This document shows, one piece after another, positions 11,290 to 21,590 of a stretch of DNA of 64,000 nucleotides; position 1 is the first letter of the stretch, and every line of letters begins with the position of its first letter. Source of the DNA: Gigaspora rosea. Its lineage: Eukaryota; Glomeromycota; Glomeromycetes; Diversisporales; Gigasporaceae. Below the pieces are notes generated by a model. It did not search any database. It was given only the letters and a program-made list of their open reading frames with translations, and had not been told where the DNA came from. Made by a program: the position numbers and the translations under genes. The DNA is taken from assembly GCA_003550325.1 (NCBI GenBank), contig QKWP01000437.1, forward strand, positions 147,923-211,922, written 5' to 3'.

Positions 11290-11730
11290 CGGATCCAGAA
11301 AACGAAAGTCTTGTTAAACATAAAGATGAAAATTTTCATACCACAATACCATGACTAATCTTTTATTTATTTATTTTTTTTTGAGATCTTTGCTATATAC
11401 TGCATAGGGTTTTGTGTTTTTACGTTGTCTACCCTTTGACATTGTCACTAGCAAAAGTTTGGAATTCTGAAAAAAGGTTTTGGGATCCAGAAAACTAAAG
11501 TCTTGTTGAATATGAATACGTAAATTTTCATACTACAATGCTGAGACTAGTATTGTATTTTTTTTTGAGATCTTTGCTACGTATTGCACATGGTTTTGTG
11601 TTTTTACGTTGTAAAAAGGGTTTGGATCCGGAAAACTAAGGTCTTGTTGAATATAAGTATAAAGTATCAAAGCGTAATACACTTTATAAGGGAAGTTATA
11701 ATAGTGAATAAAAAGTGTTCAAATGTAATT
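11290..11730. repeat. three irregular tandem copies around GGATCCAGAAAAC
   Basis: GGATCC(A/G)GAAAAC then GAAAGTCTTGTT or CTAAGGTCTTGTTGAATA starts at 11291, 11483 and 11624. Copies 1 and 2 are followed by AAATTTTCATAC, a T-run, GAGATCTTTGCTA and TTTTGTGTTTTTACGTTGT. Confidence 0.75.
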
Positions 11731-12290
11731 TTATGCTCGCTATTTCACGCGTTGAGGATTCTCGTGATTTTATTGGCTATTGGTTTTGAAACCAGTTTCG
11801 GAAGTTTCGGTTTAGACTGAAAAACTGGTAAAGGCCACCACTTCTTATGACATAAATCAGAATTTTAAGATCTTACCTATTTCCGAAATCTGTTAACACT
11901 TTTGCCTAACATTTATGAATTTAGTGGCTACCAGTATTGGTTTCAGAAATTTCGGACGTTTCGCCAATTTCGGGGGTCCGCTAAAGTCTTGTGCCCACGT
12001 GACTTTATATATGTAGATCAGCCAATCAGAATCATGAAATTTTGTTTACACGAAAAAGTCAAAAATCAAAAAAAAAACCACAAAAATATAAAACCGATAG
12101 TCTAAACCCGTTTTGGTACATTAATAAAAATGTAGAGAAGGCAATTTACCTATATATATACCCTCTCCTAACGGTAAACTAACCTTAACCCTAATTATAA
12201 CTAAAATTTCAAAAGTCACGTGGGTACAAGACTTTAGCGATCCCCCAATTTCGGAAGTTTCGGAAGTTTCGCCCGGCTAAAACACTGGAC
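11730..12290. mobile_element. element rich in GAAACTTCCGAAA repeats (11-12 kb copy)
   Basis: The core TATTGGTTTTGAAACCAGTT, AAACTGGTAAAG, TTTTAAGATCTTACCTATTT, CCGAAATC is shared with 24950-25090. Both loci have arrays of TTTCGGAAGTTTCGG (here) or TTTCAGAAGTTTCAG (there) at the right side. The right end may be CGGCTAAAACACTG near 12293. The left border is not found. A separate 271-bp MITE is inserted at 11974-12244. Confidence 0.55.
11974..12244. mobile_element. 271-bp MITE nested in the GAAACTTCC element
   Basis: Terminal inverted repeats of about 35 bp begin GGGTCCGCTAAAGTCTTGTG on the left; the right end reads inward as GGGATCGCTAAAGTCTTGTA. Both continue CCCACGTGACTT. The flanks CCAATTTCGG at 11964-11973 and 12245-12254 are an exact 10-bp duplication (9 bp if one base belongs to the element), which fits a Mutator-like mechanism. 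A TAACCCTAA tract lies inside near 12187. Confidence 0.85.
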
Positions 12291-12567
12291 GGGACCATAT
12301 GTAAAAATTTATCCAAGCTTGCACTTAGAGAGGTATTGCATTTAGGGAGGTAAATATCTATAAGCGTAATATTAGTTTGGCCCAAGTGAGGACATGCATT
12401 TAGGGGCTTTACATAGGACATGCATTTAGAGAGGTTGCATTTAGGGGTCTGACTGTATTGTGAATGAAAATTTATGTTAATGGGCACTAAACGTTACAAA
12501 TGAAAAAATTTATAAGTATCGTGGTGCAAGCCTTTAACGGACCTCATAAATCGATTATTATAAGTAA

Positions 12568-12598
<31 letters not shown>

Positions 12599-13076
12599 TA
12601 AATGAATAAATAAATAAAAAATACGAACTTTATTACGAAACCATAAAACTTGATGTTAATATTTCTATAAAAAAAGAATTAGAGTTCAAAGAAATAAGCA
12701 TAATTCTTTTTAGCACTATTCGGATTTGTTAGTTTTCCGCAAGTAAACTTTTGATAAGATTTGCATTAATCGTTAGATAAGCTCATGACGTAATCTAGTA
12801 TCATAATTTTTAATTATTTATTATAAATCTTTCCGCGCCTCAATCGAAGCCTTCCAATCTTAGGCTATTTTTAGTAGGATCGGCCGAAACTAAGCTTCTA
12901 TAGAATAGTCTATGCAGCAATTGATGTATAGTACGCCAAAATAGGTTTAGCCAAAAACATTGTGATACTATACGGGAATATATTGTTACACTAAGGTCTG
13001 GATGTAGAAATTTTATATGTACGAACGTAACGTTTATGCTGTTCATTTTTATTTTTTTTTTTGTCGTAGTTTTAAA
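12291..13076. other. upstream region of the Sel1 gene
   Basis: No gene. Features are short repeats of GCATTTAGG-GAGGT (12330-12445) and a poly-T/poly-A hairpin at about 12570-12598. The sequence from 12835 is less AT-biased and presumably holds the 5' UTR and promoter of the gene at 13077; no clear TATA box is assigned. Confidence 0.5.
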
Positions 13077-14186
13077 ATGTCAAATAACCTAATCGTAAAC
13101 CAGCCTGAAAAAACAAATAGTTCATCTGATATTATAGAAGATAAGAAATCAATTTTTTTTAGTGAAATTCTTAAAGAATTATATAATCTGTATAATGAAG
13201 AAAGATCGAAGGGCAAAAATACAGAACAAATAATTAATACATTGGAACAATTTTTAACAAAAAAGAAGCAAAACCCTAATTATATGATCAAATGGTGCTT
13301 GGAAAATCAAATCAATCCTATGGCTCAAATAATTCTTGCAGGTTGTTATCGTTTTGGTAAATGGATTGAAAAGGATGAACATAAGGCATTTATTTATTAT
13401 CAAAAATCTGCTGATTTAAAATTTGCCGAAGGAACATTTTGTGTTGGTGTTTGTTATGAAAAAGGAATTGGTGTTTATAAGGATAGAAATATGGCGTTCA
13501 CTTATTATCAAAAAGCTGCCAATATGGGCCATAACATGGGAATAAATAACGTTGGCGGTTGCTATGATTTGGGAATTGGTGTTAATAAGGATGAATGTAA
13601 GGCATTCATTTATTATCAAAAATCTGCCGATATGGGTAATGCACTTGGAATGAATAATGTTGCTTATTGTTATGAGAAGGGGATCGGAGTTGAAAAAGAT
13701 GAAAATAAGGCATTTATTTACTATCAAAAGTCTGCCGATATGGGTAATGTTCTTGCGATAAATAATGTTGGTTATTGCTATGATAAAGGAACTGGAGTTG
13801 AAAAAGATGATCACAAGGCATTTATTTATTATAAAAAATCTGCCGATATGGGTGATGCACTTGGATTGAATAATGTTGGTTATCGTTACGAAAAAGGAAC
13901 TGGTGTTGAAAAAGATGAACAGATGGCATTTATTTATTATCAGAAATCGGCTGATATGGGTGATGCTCTCGCAACAAATAATGTTGGTTGTTGTTATGAA
14001 AGAGGAATTGGAGTTAAAAAGGATGATCATAAAGCCTTTATTCATTATCAAAAATCTGCTGGAATGGGTTATATTAATGGATTTTGTAATATTGGTCATT
14101 GTTATCTTTATGGGATTGGGGTTGATAAGGATGAATATAAAGCTTACATTCATTACAAAAAATCCTCTGAAATGGATCCTACATAA
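13077..14186 (+). CDS. Sel1-like repeat protein (no kinase)
   Basis: 369 residues from the ATG at 13077. An in-frame upstream ATG at 13017 would add 20 residues of FYFFF-type sequence translated from a T-run and is less likely. Residues 1-82 are a leader with LYNEERSKGK and QFLTKKKQNP. Residues 83-369 are eight tandem Sel1 repeats of 36 residues (GxNNVGYCYxxGIGVEKDExKAFIYYQKSADMGxAL). Sel1 repeats are TPR-like alpha/alpha solenoids used as protein-binding scaffolds. The leader and repeats are clearly paralogous to the Sel1-kinase gene at 47419, but the frame ends in the last repeat (SSEMDPT) and no kinase follows, so it may be a 3'-truncated paralogue or a stand-alone adaptor. The gene is intronless, and a 108-bp repeat is evident in the DNA. 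Confidence 0.88.
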   Translation: MSNNLIVNQPEKTNSSSDIIEDKKSIFFSEILKELYNLYNEERSKGKNTEQIINTLEQFLTKKKQNPNYMIKWCLENQINPMAQIILAGCYRFGKWIEKDEHKAFIYYQKSADLKFAEGTFCVGVCYEKGIGVYKDRNMAFTYYQKAANMGHNMGINNVGGCYDLGIGVNKDECKAFIYYQKSADMGNALGMNNVAYCYEKGIGVEKDENKAFIYYQKSADMGNVLAINNVGYCYDKGTGVEKDDHKAFIYYKKSADMGDALGLNNVGYRYEKGTGVEKDEQMAFIYYQKSADMGDALATNNVGCCYERGIGVKKDDHKAFIHYQKSAGMGYINGFCNIGHCYLYGIGVDKDEYKAYIHYKKSSEMDPT

Positions 14187-14881
14187 AATGCAATACAGTA
14201 GAATTCAGTGATCAGAAACGATAGAACTGCATAATTCATCTCGATAGGATTATTAATATTTCATAATCTCATAATTGAATTGTGAAATTTCTTTCAACAT
14301 TCAGTTCTTCTCATTGAAAGCAGAACTATTATTTTGCCAAAAAAAAAAAAAAACTGACATTAAAATTACGATTTTTTTAAATCTTAAAATGCAAAAATTT
14401 TAATATAATTGATTTTAGTTATTAGTTAAAAATTTTCCTATGTGATTTATGTGATTAATGCAAAGTTTTAATTATGTAGTATTAATTATTGTCTACGTTT
14501 ATGTAAATCATAATTTGAATATAAATAAGTGCATAAATTTAATATTTATGTTTTCTATAACAATTTTTTTTTTTTTTTTAATAATATTAATCTGTAAGTT
14601 TATACAGATGTACGGTAAGTGCGTTGAAGAAAATAATATCCGCATCCGTAACAGATATGCAACGTGGATGAGGGGCATGCTAATAAAAATTAACAATTAA
14701 TACTACAACATAAATCCTTATAGAGTCGTGGAAACACTTGGCCCGAGTAATTAGGATTAGAGTTCCCGATTACATTATGAGACTCTAATTCGGAGTTGCA
14801 GATATCTTTTATACGAATTAACCATTGGAGGTTACAAGAACGAAAGCTCATGGGAGTTGTTAGAACTATATTTCGCTCGCT
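14187..14881. other. 3' flank of the Sel1 gene, no supported gene
   Basis: An 80-codon hydrophobic frame at 14458-14700 crosses a T-run and is probably spurious. The segment 14715-14880 is less AT-rich than its surroundings, without a recognisable product. Confidence 0.45.
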
Positions 14882-15040
14882 TTATTTAAAAGGAATCACT
14901 TTTATAAATTTTACTAGTAAATACAGCATATAACTAAAGCAGCTATGTTCACTAAAGTTGACACATTTGTCCAAGTGACGATCTGGGACTTGTTTCCCTT
15001 CACGGTATTCGCCAATTTCACCGACATCGTCGACAGCCAT
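14882..15040 (-). CDS. small hypothetical ORF, possibly a first exon
   Basis: On the minus strand the ATG at 15040 opens 52 codons. The first 36 (MAVDDVGEIGEYREG, then KQVPDRHLDKC, then VNFSEHSC) use balanced, GC-richer codons unlike the surrounding AT-rich DNA, after which the sequence becomes hydrophobic and AT-rich. That break suggests a conserved exon or fragment running into non-coding sequence. No family recognised. It lies just outside the left end of the giant palindrome. Confidence 0.3.
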   Translation of the reverse strand: MAVDDVGEIGEYREGKQVPDRHLDKCVNFSEHSCFSYMLYLLVKFIKVIPFK

Positions 15041-15353
15041 CTCTACTAGAAATGGACAAGTTTAGTAAGTATTATTATCCGTCAGATTACTATGATCGGA
15101 TTGTCAAATAACTCAGGTTATTTGATAAAAAAAAGTTTAATTGGTTATTCGGCAAAAATCTATAGCTTATTTTGGTTATTCGGCAAAAAATTATAGTTTA
15201 TTTTGGTTATTCGGCAAAAGCATTTTAAATTCAAAGCATTCGATTTATTTTTTTATGTTTTACATATTATCGCTATTGATTAAATACAATATTTTTTTAT
15301 AACAATGCAACTACTATCGATATATATTTAATTGATATTAACATGCGTTGCAG

Positions 15354-15717
15354 TTATATAGTAGTTTTTAACAATGATACACCAGCAGTATCCTCAGAAA
15401 AATTATCTTCTTCATCTTTACGAGAAGCTTTGCGAATATTCTGTTGTCCACCAATTGTGATTAAAGATGATGGTGCATATTCCTTATTCGTGTTGACTTG
15501 TCGAATCCCAAGAATAAACTCGGTCATTTCATTTTCAAGCTGTCCTTATCTATAATTGTTTCAATTCCGTAGTTATATCCTACATCGTGCCGCAGTTTCC
15601 TAAAATCTTAACCCATTTTGCAGTTGCCTTCTGGGTGTTCTCTGGGACTGTGCCATTGATTATTTCATTGATTTCAGCACTGGTAGGTTTGTAGTATTTA
15701 TTTTTCGTTGTATCCAT
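15354..15717 (-). pseudogene. Crypton-like tyrosine recombinase fragment, left arm
   Basis: Mirror copy of 16709-17072, with the same start codon, the same premature stop and the same two frame changes. The open frame seen on the plus strand here (15343-15555) is only its antisense shadow. Confidence 0.5.
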
Positions 15718-16130
15718 ATTTATTACAAAGCGATCAGAGAGAGAAAAAAATGTAATCGATTTTAGATCAATTAAAGTATTTATAAACAGAAAAATTACAT
15801 CATATACGTCATCTATTTTTAATTAAACTTTTGTCGCTATAAATTAAATTTTTAAATTTAAATTCTTAATAATTAAAAAAAAAATAATAATTAAATATAT
15901 CATAATAATAAATAATTTATGCTACTTAACTGTCGCTTGTCCACATAATATAATTTCATATATTTTCGTTATAGTAAGTACATATAAAATTGATTTGAAT
16001 ATAGATCACATTTATTATATACGTATTCCTTTTTCTTTTTTTTAATAATTAATTCTATTCGCTTTGCGTATGTCCGATCGCCATAATCTGACAGATAATA
16101 CCGTTATTGGACGCTACGCACCAATAACTG

Positions 16131-16211
16131 GAGTTATTTGGCATGTGATAACAATTATATCATGATCTGTAAGATCACGATATTATTGTGCACATGACGA
16201 ATAACGGAAAG
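16131..16211. repeat. 76-bp palindrome inserted on one side of the centre
   Basis: GTTATTTGGCATGTGATAAC and GTGCACATGACGAATAAC are the two arms of an imperfect hairpin around ATCATGATCTGTAAGATCACG. The segment is absent from the right side of the centre, which shifts the inner symmetry axis by 39 bp (16252 versus 16213). A second, inverted copy lies at 17355-17430 just outside the right arm. Confidence 0.8.
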
Positions 16212-16708
16212 TATCTGTGCTAGAATTTGATCGAGAAACGACTGGGCCCCGTAGGGGCCCAGTCATCTCCCGGTCAAATTCTAGCACAGATACGACAGTT
16301 ATTGGTGCGTAGCGTCCAATAACGGTATTATCTGTCAGATTATGGCGATCGGACATACGCAAAGCGAATAGAATTAATTATTAAAAAAAAGAAAAAGGAA
16401 TACGTATATAATAAATGTGATCTATATTCAAATCAATTTTATATGTACTTACTATAACGAAAATATATGAAATTATATTATGTGGACAAGCGACAGTTAA
16501 GTAGCATAAATTATTTATTATTATGATATATTTAATTATTATTTTTTTTTTAATTATTAAGAATTTAAATTTAAAAATTTAATTTATAGCGACAAAAGTT
16601 TAATTAAAAATAGATGACGTATATGATGTAATTTTTCTGTATATAAATACTTTAATTGATCTAAAATCGATTACATTTTTATCTCTCTCTGATCGCTTTG
16701 TAATAAAT

Positions 16709-17072
16709 ATGGATACAACGAAAAATAAATACTACAAACCTACCAGTGCTGAAATCAATGAAATAATCAATGGCACAGTCCCAGAGAACACCCAGAAGGC
16801 AACTGCAAAATGGGTTAAGATTTTAGGAAACTGCGGCACGATGTAGGATATAACTACGGAATTGAAACAATTATAGATAAGGACAGCTTGAAAATGAAAT
16901 GACCGAGTTTATTCTTGGGATTCGACAAGTCAACACGAATAAGGAATATGCACCATCATCTTTAATCACAATTGGTGGACAACAGAATATTCGCAAAGCT
17001 TCTCGTAAAGATGAAGAAGATAATTTTTCTGAGGATACTGCTGGTGTATCATTGTTAAAAACTACTATATAA
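16709..17072 (+). pseudogene. Crypton-like tyrosine recombinase N-terminal fragment, right arm
   Basis: ATG at 16709 opens 45 codons ending at TAG 16844. The protein signal continues in a second frame (RHDVGYNYGIETIIDKD) and, after another shift near 16880, in a third (EFILGIRQVNTNKEYAPSSL) to TAA at 17070. Conserved points are NTQKATAKWVKIL, an acidic helix, then IR-NxKEYAPSSL, the order found in the N-terminal SAM-like region of Crypton/DUF3504 tyrosine recombinases. No catalytic domain is present. Length is about 120 codons, so it is a fragment or a non-autonomous derivative. The family assignment comes from recognised pattern only; the frame changes are seen directly. Confidence 0.5.
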
Positions 17073-17352
17073 CTGCAACGCATGTTAATATCAATTAAAT
17101 ATATATCGATAGTAGTTGCATTGTTATAAAAAAATATTGTATTTAATCAATAGCGATAATATGTAAAACATAAAAAAATAAATCGAATGCTTTGAATTTA
17201 AAATGCTTTTGCCGAATAACCAAAATAAACTATAATTTTTTGCCGAATAACCAAAATAAGCTATAGATTTTTGCCGAATAACCAATTAAACTTTTTTTTA
17301 TCAAATAACCTGAGTTATTTGACAATCCGATCATAGTAATCTGACGGATAAT

Positions 17353-17461
17353 TTCTGTTATTCGTCATGTGCACAATAATATCGTGATCTTACAGATCAC
17401 GATATAATTGTTATCACATGCCAAATAACTCCAGTTATTGGATGCTTCGCATCCAATAACT
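17353..17461. repeat. palindromes abutting the right arm
   Basis: An inverted copy of the 76-bp palindrome (17355-17430) is followed by the perfect hairpin AGTTATTGGATGC-TTC-GCATCCAATAACT at 17433-17461. A close relative, GTTATTGGACGC/GCACCAATAAC, borders the inner end of both arms at 16103-16128 and 16298-16323. Confidence 0.85.
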
Positions 17462-18340
17462 ATATATTATTTATTATTTCCGATTATTTATTATCATTTT
17501 TTGGCATTAAGTAATAATAAACAAAGAATTATGATATAAGCAAAAACTTCAAATTATTGAGTTTAAAATTTGCCTTCTAGATAAATAATAGTTATTCGTT
17601 TTAGGGAATAATTAGTAATAATATATATGTGTAAATATTGGGTAAAAAATAAGTAATTATTACTTACGCCATTACCCTTCACAATATACTTATATTGTTT
17701 TCTAAATTTATTAATAGCTCATGCCAATTTGCTTTGAATATTTCCATTATAACACCTTATCTTCTGTAAAATTCCGTAAGTTTCCTATGAAATTTGATAA
17801 TCTGAATGATTTTTGTCATTTGAAGGCACAAATCCTATAACCATTATTTATAGATAAAACGGAATCCAGATAAAACGTGGATAGAAATCATAGATTGCTA
17901 TAGTAATAGGTGGAATCCGTGTTTGTTTAAGTCATGTGATGATAGTCAAATGTTTTCTATTACTATATTTAATATTTCTCAATAATTGCGTAATAAATTC
18001 AATAGAATTAATAAAAAAAATCATCAAATTTTGATAAATGATTGTTGAGAAATCTTCGTATAGATTTTTTTTTTACAAAAAAATTTGGAATATCAAGAAA
18101 ACGAGCTAAAAATCGGTAAATTTTTTTTTTTTTTGAACTTGAGCTAAGATTTCAATCAGTTAATTTCGAAATTTTGCGTATATGAAAACTGATAATGATG
18201 TGGCATGAGAAAAAACTCGTGCTTCGCATCAGCACCAATCAGATTTAAGATTTTGGGATCGATTTATACCATATACTACTAGCGCGCTTCGTGCCACCAA
18301 TCTTATACAGTTTTTTAAATTATATGTTTGTTTAAAAATT
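17462..18340. other. intergenic, no gene seen
   Basis: AT-rich with T-runs near 18070 and 18120. A short GC-richer patch (GCTTCGCATCAGCACC, AGCGCGCTTCGTGCC) at 18218-18300 has no readable product. Confidence 0.5.
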
Positions 18341-18506
18341 ATATTACAGAATTTGTCATATATAATAGTACGCTCGTTCTAGTTACGTTCCATACGTTTG
18401 TCTAAAAGTACTACGTTCATTCAAAAAAAAAAAAAAGAAAAGTTAACGTTAGATTTATAATATATATAAAAAAAAAAAAAGAAAAGTTAACGTTAGATTT
18501 ATAATA

Positions 18507-18540
<34 letters not shown>

Positions 18541-20210
18541 NTACGTTTGTTCTAAAAGAAAGAACGTTAGATATATATAAAAAAAAAGAGAAAAAAAAGA
18601 AAAAAAATTAACTTTCGTGTTATGTTTGTTTTAGCTATGCTTCATACGTTCATTAAGTACTATGTTGTAAAGTACTACGTTCGTAAAGTACTACGTTCAT
18701 TAAGTACTACGTTTGTTAAGTACTACGTTCGTTAAGTACTACGTTCGTTAAGTACTATGTTCGTAAAATACTACATTCGTAAAGTACTAAGTTCGTAAAG
18801 TACCATGTTCATAAAGTACTAAGTTTGTAAAGTACTATGTTCGTAATGTACTACGTTTGTTCTAAAAAAAAACATTAGATATATACATAAAAAAAAAAGA
18901 AAAGAAAAACTAACGTGTTGTGCCAGTTTTAAGTATGTTCATTCTAAAAAAACACAAAAAAGAAAGTTAGATACATATAAATAAATAAATATATATATAT
19001 ATATATATAAAATAAATATATTAATGCATTATGCTCAAAGTATTACGTTCATTTAAAAAAAAAAAGAACGTTAGATATATGTACATATAAAAAAAAAGAA
19101 AATAAAAAAAGAAAACTATCGTATCATGTCCGTTCTAGCTATGTTCTTCTATAGTGCTACGTTGGTTTTAAAAAAAAGAACGTTAGATATATATTATATA
19201 TATATATAAAAAAAAGAAAAAGAAAACTAACACGTTACACCCATTTTAGCTACGTTTCACACATTTGTCTAAAGTACTACGTCTGTTTTAAAAAAAAGAA
19301 GAATGTTATATATATATAAAAAGAAAAGAAATCTAACGTTTTACGCCCTTCTAGCTACGTTCCGTACGTTTATCTAGAGTACTACTTTTGTTTTAAAAAA
19401 AAGAAGTGTAAACGTTAGATATATAATAATAAAAAAAAAAGAAAAACTAATGTGCTACACCTATTTTAGCTAAGTTCTATATAAGTTCCATACGTTCGTC
19501 TTAAAAAAAAATGACTGTTAACATTAGAAGGAAAAAAAACTAACGTGTTACACCTTGTCCTACACGATCGTCTAAAGTACTATGTTCGTTATAAAAAAAA
19601 AGAAACGTTAGATAAATAATATTAAAAAAAAACCTAACTAACATGCTACGCCTGTTCTAGCTACGTTTCATACATTTGTCTAAAGTGCTACGTTCGTTCA
19701 AAAAAAAATAAGATTGTTAAATATATAAAAAAAAAGAAAAAAAAGAAAAACTAATGTGCTATGCCCATTCTAGCTATGTTCTCTAAAGTATTCGTTTGTT
19801 CGTTTAAAAAAAAAGAAGTAAGAACGTCAGATATATATAAAAAAAAAAAGAAAATCTAACGTTTTACGCCCATTCTAGATACATTCCATACGTTTGTTTA
19901 AAGTATTACGTTCATTCTAAAAAAAAAAGTAAGAACGTTAGATATATATATATATAATATTTAAAAAAAAAGAAAATAAAAACTAATATGTTACGCCTGT
20001 TCTAGCTATGTTCCATATGTTCGTCTAGAGCACTACTTTCATTTTAAAAGAAAGAACTTTAGGTATATAATAATAATAATAATAAAAATAAAAAAAAAAT
20101 TAAAAAAAACTAATCTACTATGCTCTTTCTAGCTACGTTCTATATGTTCGTTTAAAGAAAAGAATAAGTACATTAGTATTACTATAATAAATAATAAAAA
20201 AATCTAAAAA
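18340..20210. repeat. ~1.9-kb minisatellite with A-runs and an assembly N
   Basis: Tandem degenerate units of roughly 110-130 bp contain TAAAGTACTACGTTCGTT, an A-run, GAACGTTAGATATATA, an A-run, ACTAACGTGCTACGCCC and TTCTAGCTACGTTCCATACG. Within it, 18655-18860 is an array of about a dozen 15-17 bp units (AAGTACTACGTTCGTT). A run of more than 30 A ends in the only ambiguous base of the window at 18541, so copy number here may be collapsed. Confidence 0.85.
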
Positions 20211-20516
20211 AAATTAAAAAATGTCAAAAATGAAGAATGGCCTATACCTTATGCGAATGTTAAGGTTCCTAGCGATAGAGGTTCTAAAAAATAAAAAAAA
20301 TTAATAAAAAAAAATAAAAAATTTCTATTTATATGATAAGTCAATCTTTAATATGATTGGCCAATCATATAAGAGTCGCCCTGGTCATTTATAATTTTCT
20401 TTTAAAAAATAGACAAAATATGAAATTTTGATGAATTTTTTACGACATACAGATGATTCGAGTGGGACACGTGATGAATTTTGTGATGATCTAATTAATT
20501 AATTTATTAATAGATC

Positions 20517-21103
20517 AATTACAAATTATGACGGTATTTAATATGCAAATGATCATATGTATTAATTTTCTCATGGTCCGATTATGGTTTTGGATATAGT
20601 AAATCAAAAATGGCAAAGTGTAATATTGTATGATTATAAAAATTTCCCATACTGGTCAAAGATGACCAATCGAAAATGTTCAAACAGTCGAACTTTACAT
20701 CAATGACATAATGTGCACGTGCACTGAGTTAGCAAATCATATCAAGAATAAAAGACCAATCAGCATGCAGATTTATGTCAATTACAAATTATGACGGTAT
20801 TTAACATGCAAATGATTATATGTCATTAATTTTCTCACAGTCCAATTACGGTTTTGGATATAGTAAATCAAAAATGGCAAAGTGTAATATTGTATGATTA
20901 TAAAAATTTCCCATACTGGTCATGTTTTGAAAGATGACCAATCGAAAAATGTTCAAACAGTCGAACTTTACATCAAAGATATAATGTGCACATGCACTAA
21001 GTTAGCCAATTATATCAAGAATAAAAGACCAATCAGCGTGCAGATTTATGTTGATCAGAGTGCAAATTATTTTAGTATGTTTTTAATAAATTTGTATAGA
21101 TAA
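20517..21103. repeat. 263-bp tandem duplication of a coding-like fragment
   Basis: CAATTACAAATTATGACGGT starts copies at 20516 and 20779. Both continue GGTTTTGGATATAGTAAATC, AAAAATGGCAAAGTG, CCCATACTGGTCA and CATATCAAGAATAAAAGACC or equivalent. Copy 2 contains an open frame 20894-21103 reading VQTVELYIKDIMCTCTKLAN then KRPISVQIYVDQSANYF. In copy 1 the same residues are interrupted. The upstream part reads MVLDIVNQKWQSVILYDYKN in a different frame. A decayed protein-coding sequence is likely, but no family was recognised. Confidence 0.6.
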
Positions 21104-21104
21104 G

Positions 21105-21590
21105 AAAAATATTATTCAGATTGTAAGAATAATTATTTCTAGTATAATCAATTATTTGTTAATATATTTTTTGATCACTATTAAAAAATTTGCTTAAATT
21201 TATTAAAACTACATACTTAATAATCACACAAAAAAAGCTTAATTTAACAAATATATAGTAATAATCCTAAATAATAAACTTAATTTCTTATTGATCATCC
21301 GAAGCTCCAATATTAACAGCAATTTTACTAGTTTTCAGTTTTGATAGACTTTGTTAATAACTATTATATTATAAGGTTTACTTGTATATACATTTCTTAA
21401 TTTTTTTTAATAGTTGTCAATTGACTTCACTTACAATAATATTGATAATTTATTACTTCCAATAATATTTAACGTTTATTCTTTCTAAAAATACATTTAG
21501 TTTAATAATTATTTTTCTAAATATTGGCTGTTTTTAATTTATTTTCAACTTCACTTCCAATAATATTTAACTATTCATTTAGTTTAAAAA
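21105..21590. other. intergenic, no gene seen
   Basis: AT-rich. ACTTCACTTCCAATAATATTTAA occurs twice in diverged form (21426, 21546). Confidence 0.5.

Larger units (their letters stand above)
15074..17352. repeat. 2.3-kb near-perfect palindrome carrying a Crypton-like fragment
   Basis: Left arm 15074-16130 and right arm 16296-17352 are co-linear with a constant coordinate sum of 32426, so there is no net indel over 1057 bp; only a few mismatches were seen by eye. Each arm is itself bounded by short inverted repeats (ATTATCCGTCAGATTAC at the outer end, GTAATCTGACAGATAAT-like at the inner end). The 165-bp centre contains a second palindrome (arms 16212-16250 and 16254-16292, loop GTA) and a 76-bp palindrome on the left side only. 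Both arms encode the same broken recombinase fragment. Confidence 0.9.

Noticed and set aside
13416-14153. 245-codon open frame on the minus strand across the Sel1 gene
   Set aside because: It is the antisense of the 108-bp Sel1 repeats: repeat periodicity is a multiple of three, so one antisense frame stays open. The same artefact occurs at 47593-48108, 48183-48668 and 48672-48992.
14458-14700. 80-codon hydrophobic frame that could be a small membrane protein
   Set aside because: The hydrophobic part is the translation of an AT-rich stretch and a T-run; the antisense strand is open too and no homologue is recognised.
15343-15555. Identical 70-codon frames at 15343-15555 (plus) and 16871-17083 (minus)
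   Set aside because: They are antisense shadows of the recombinase fragment in the two arms; the coding direction is minus on the left arm and plus on the right arm.
18340-20210. CRISPR-like array
   Set aside because: Repeats are degenerate, adjacent units vary in length, and there are no unique constant-length spacers; the organism is eukaryotic.
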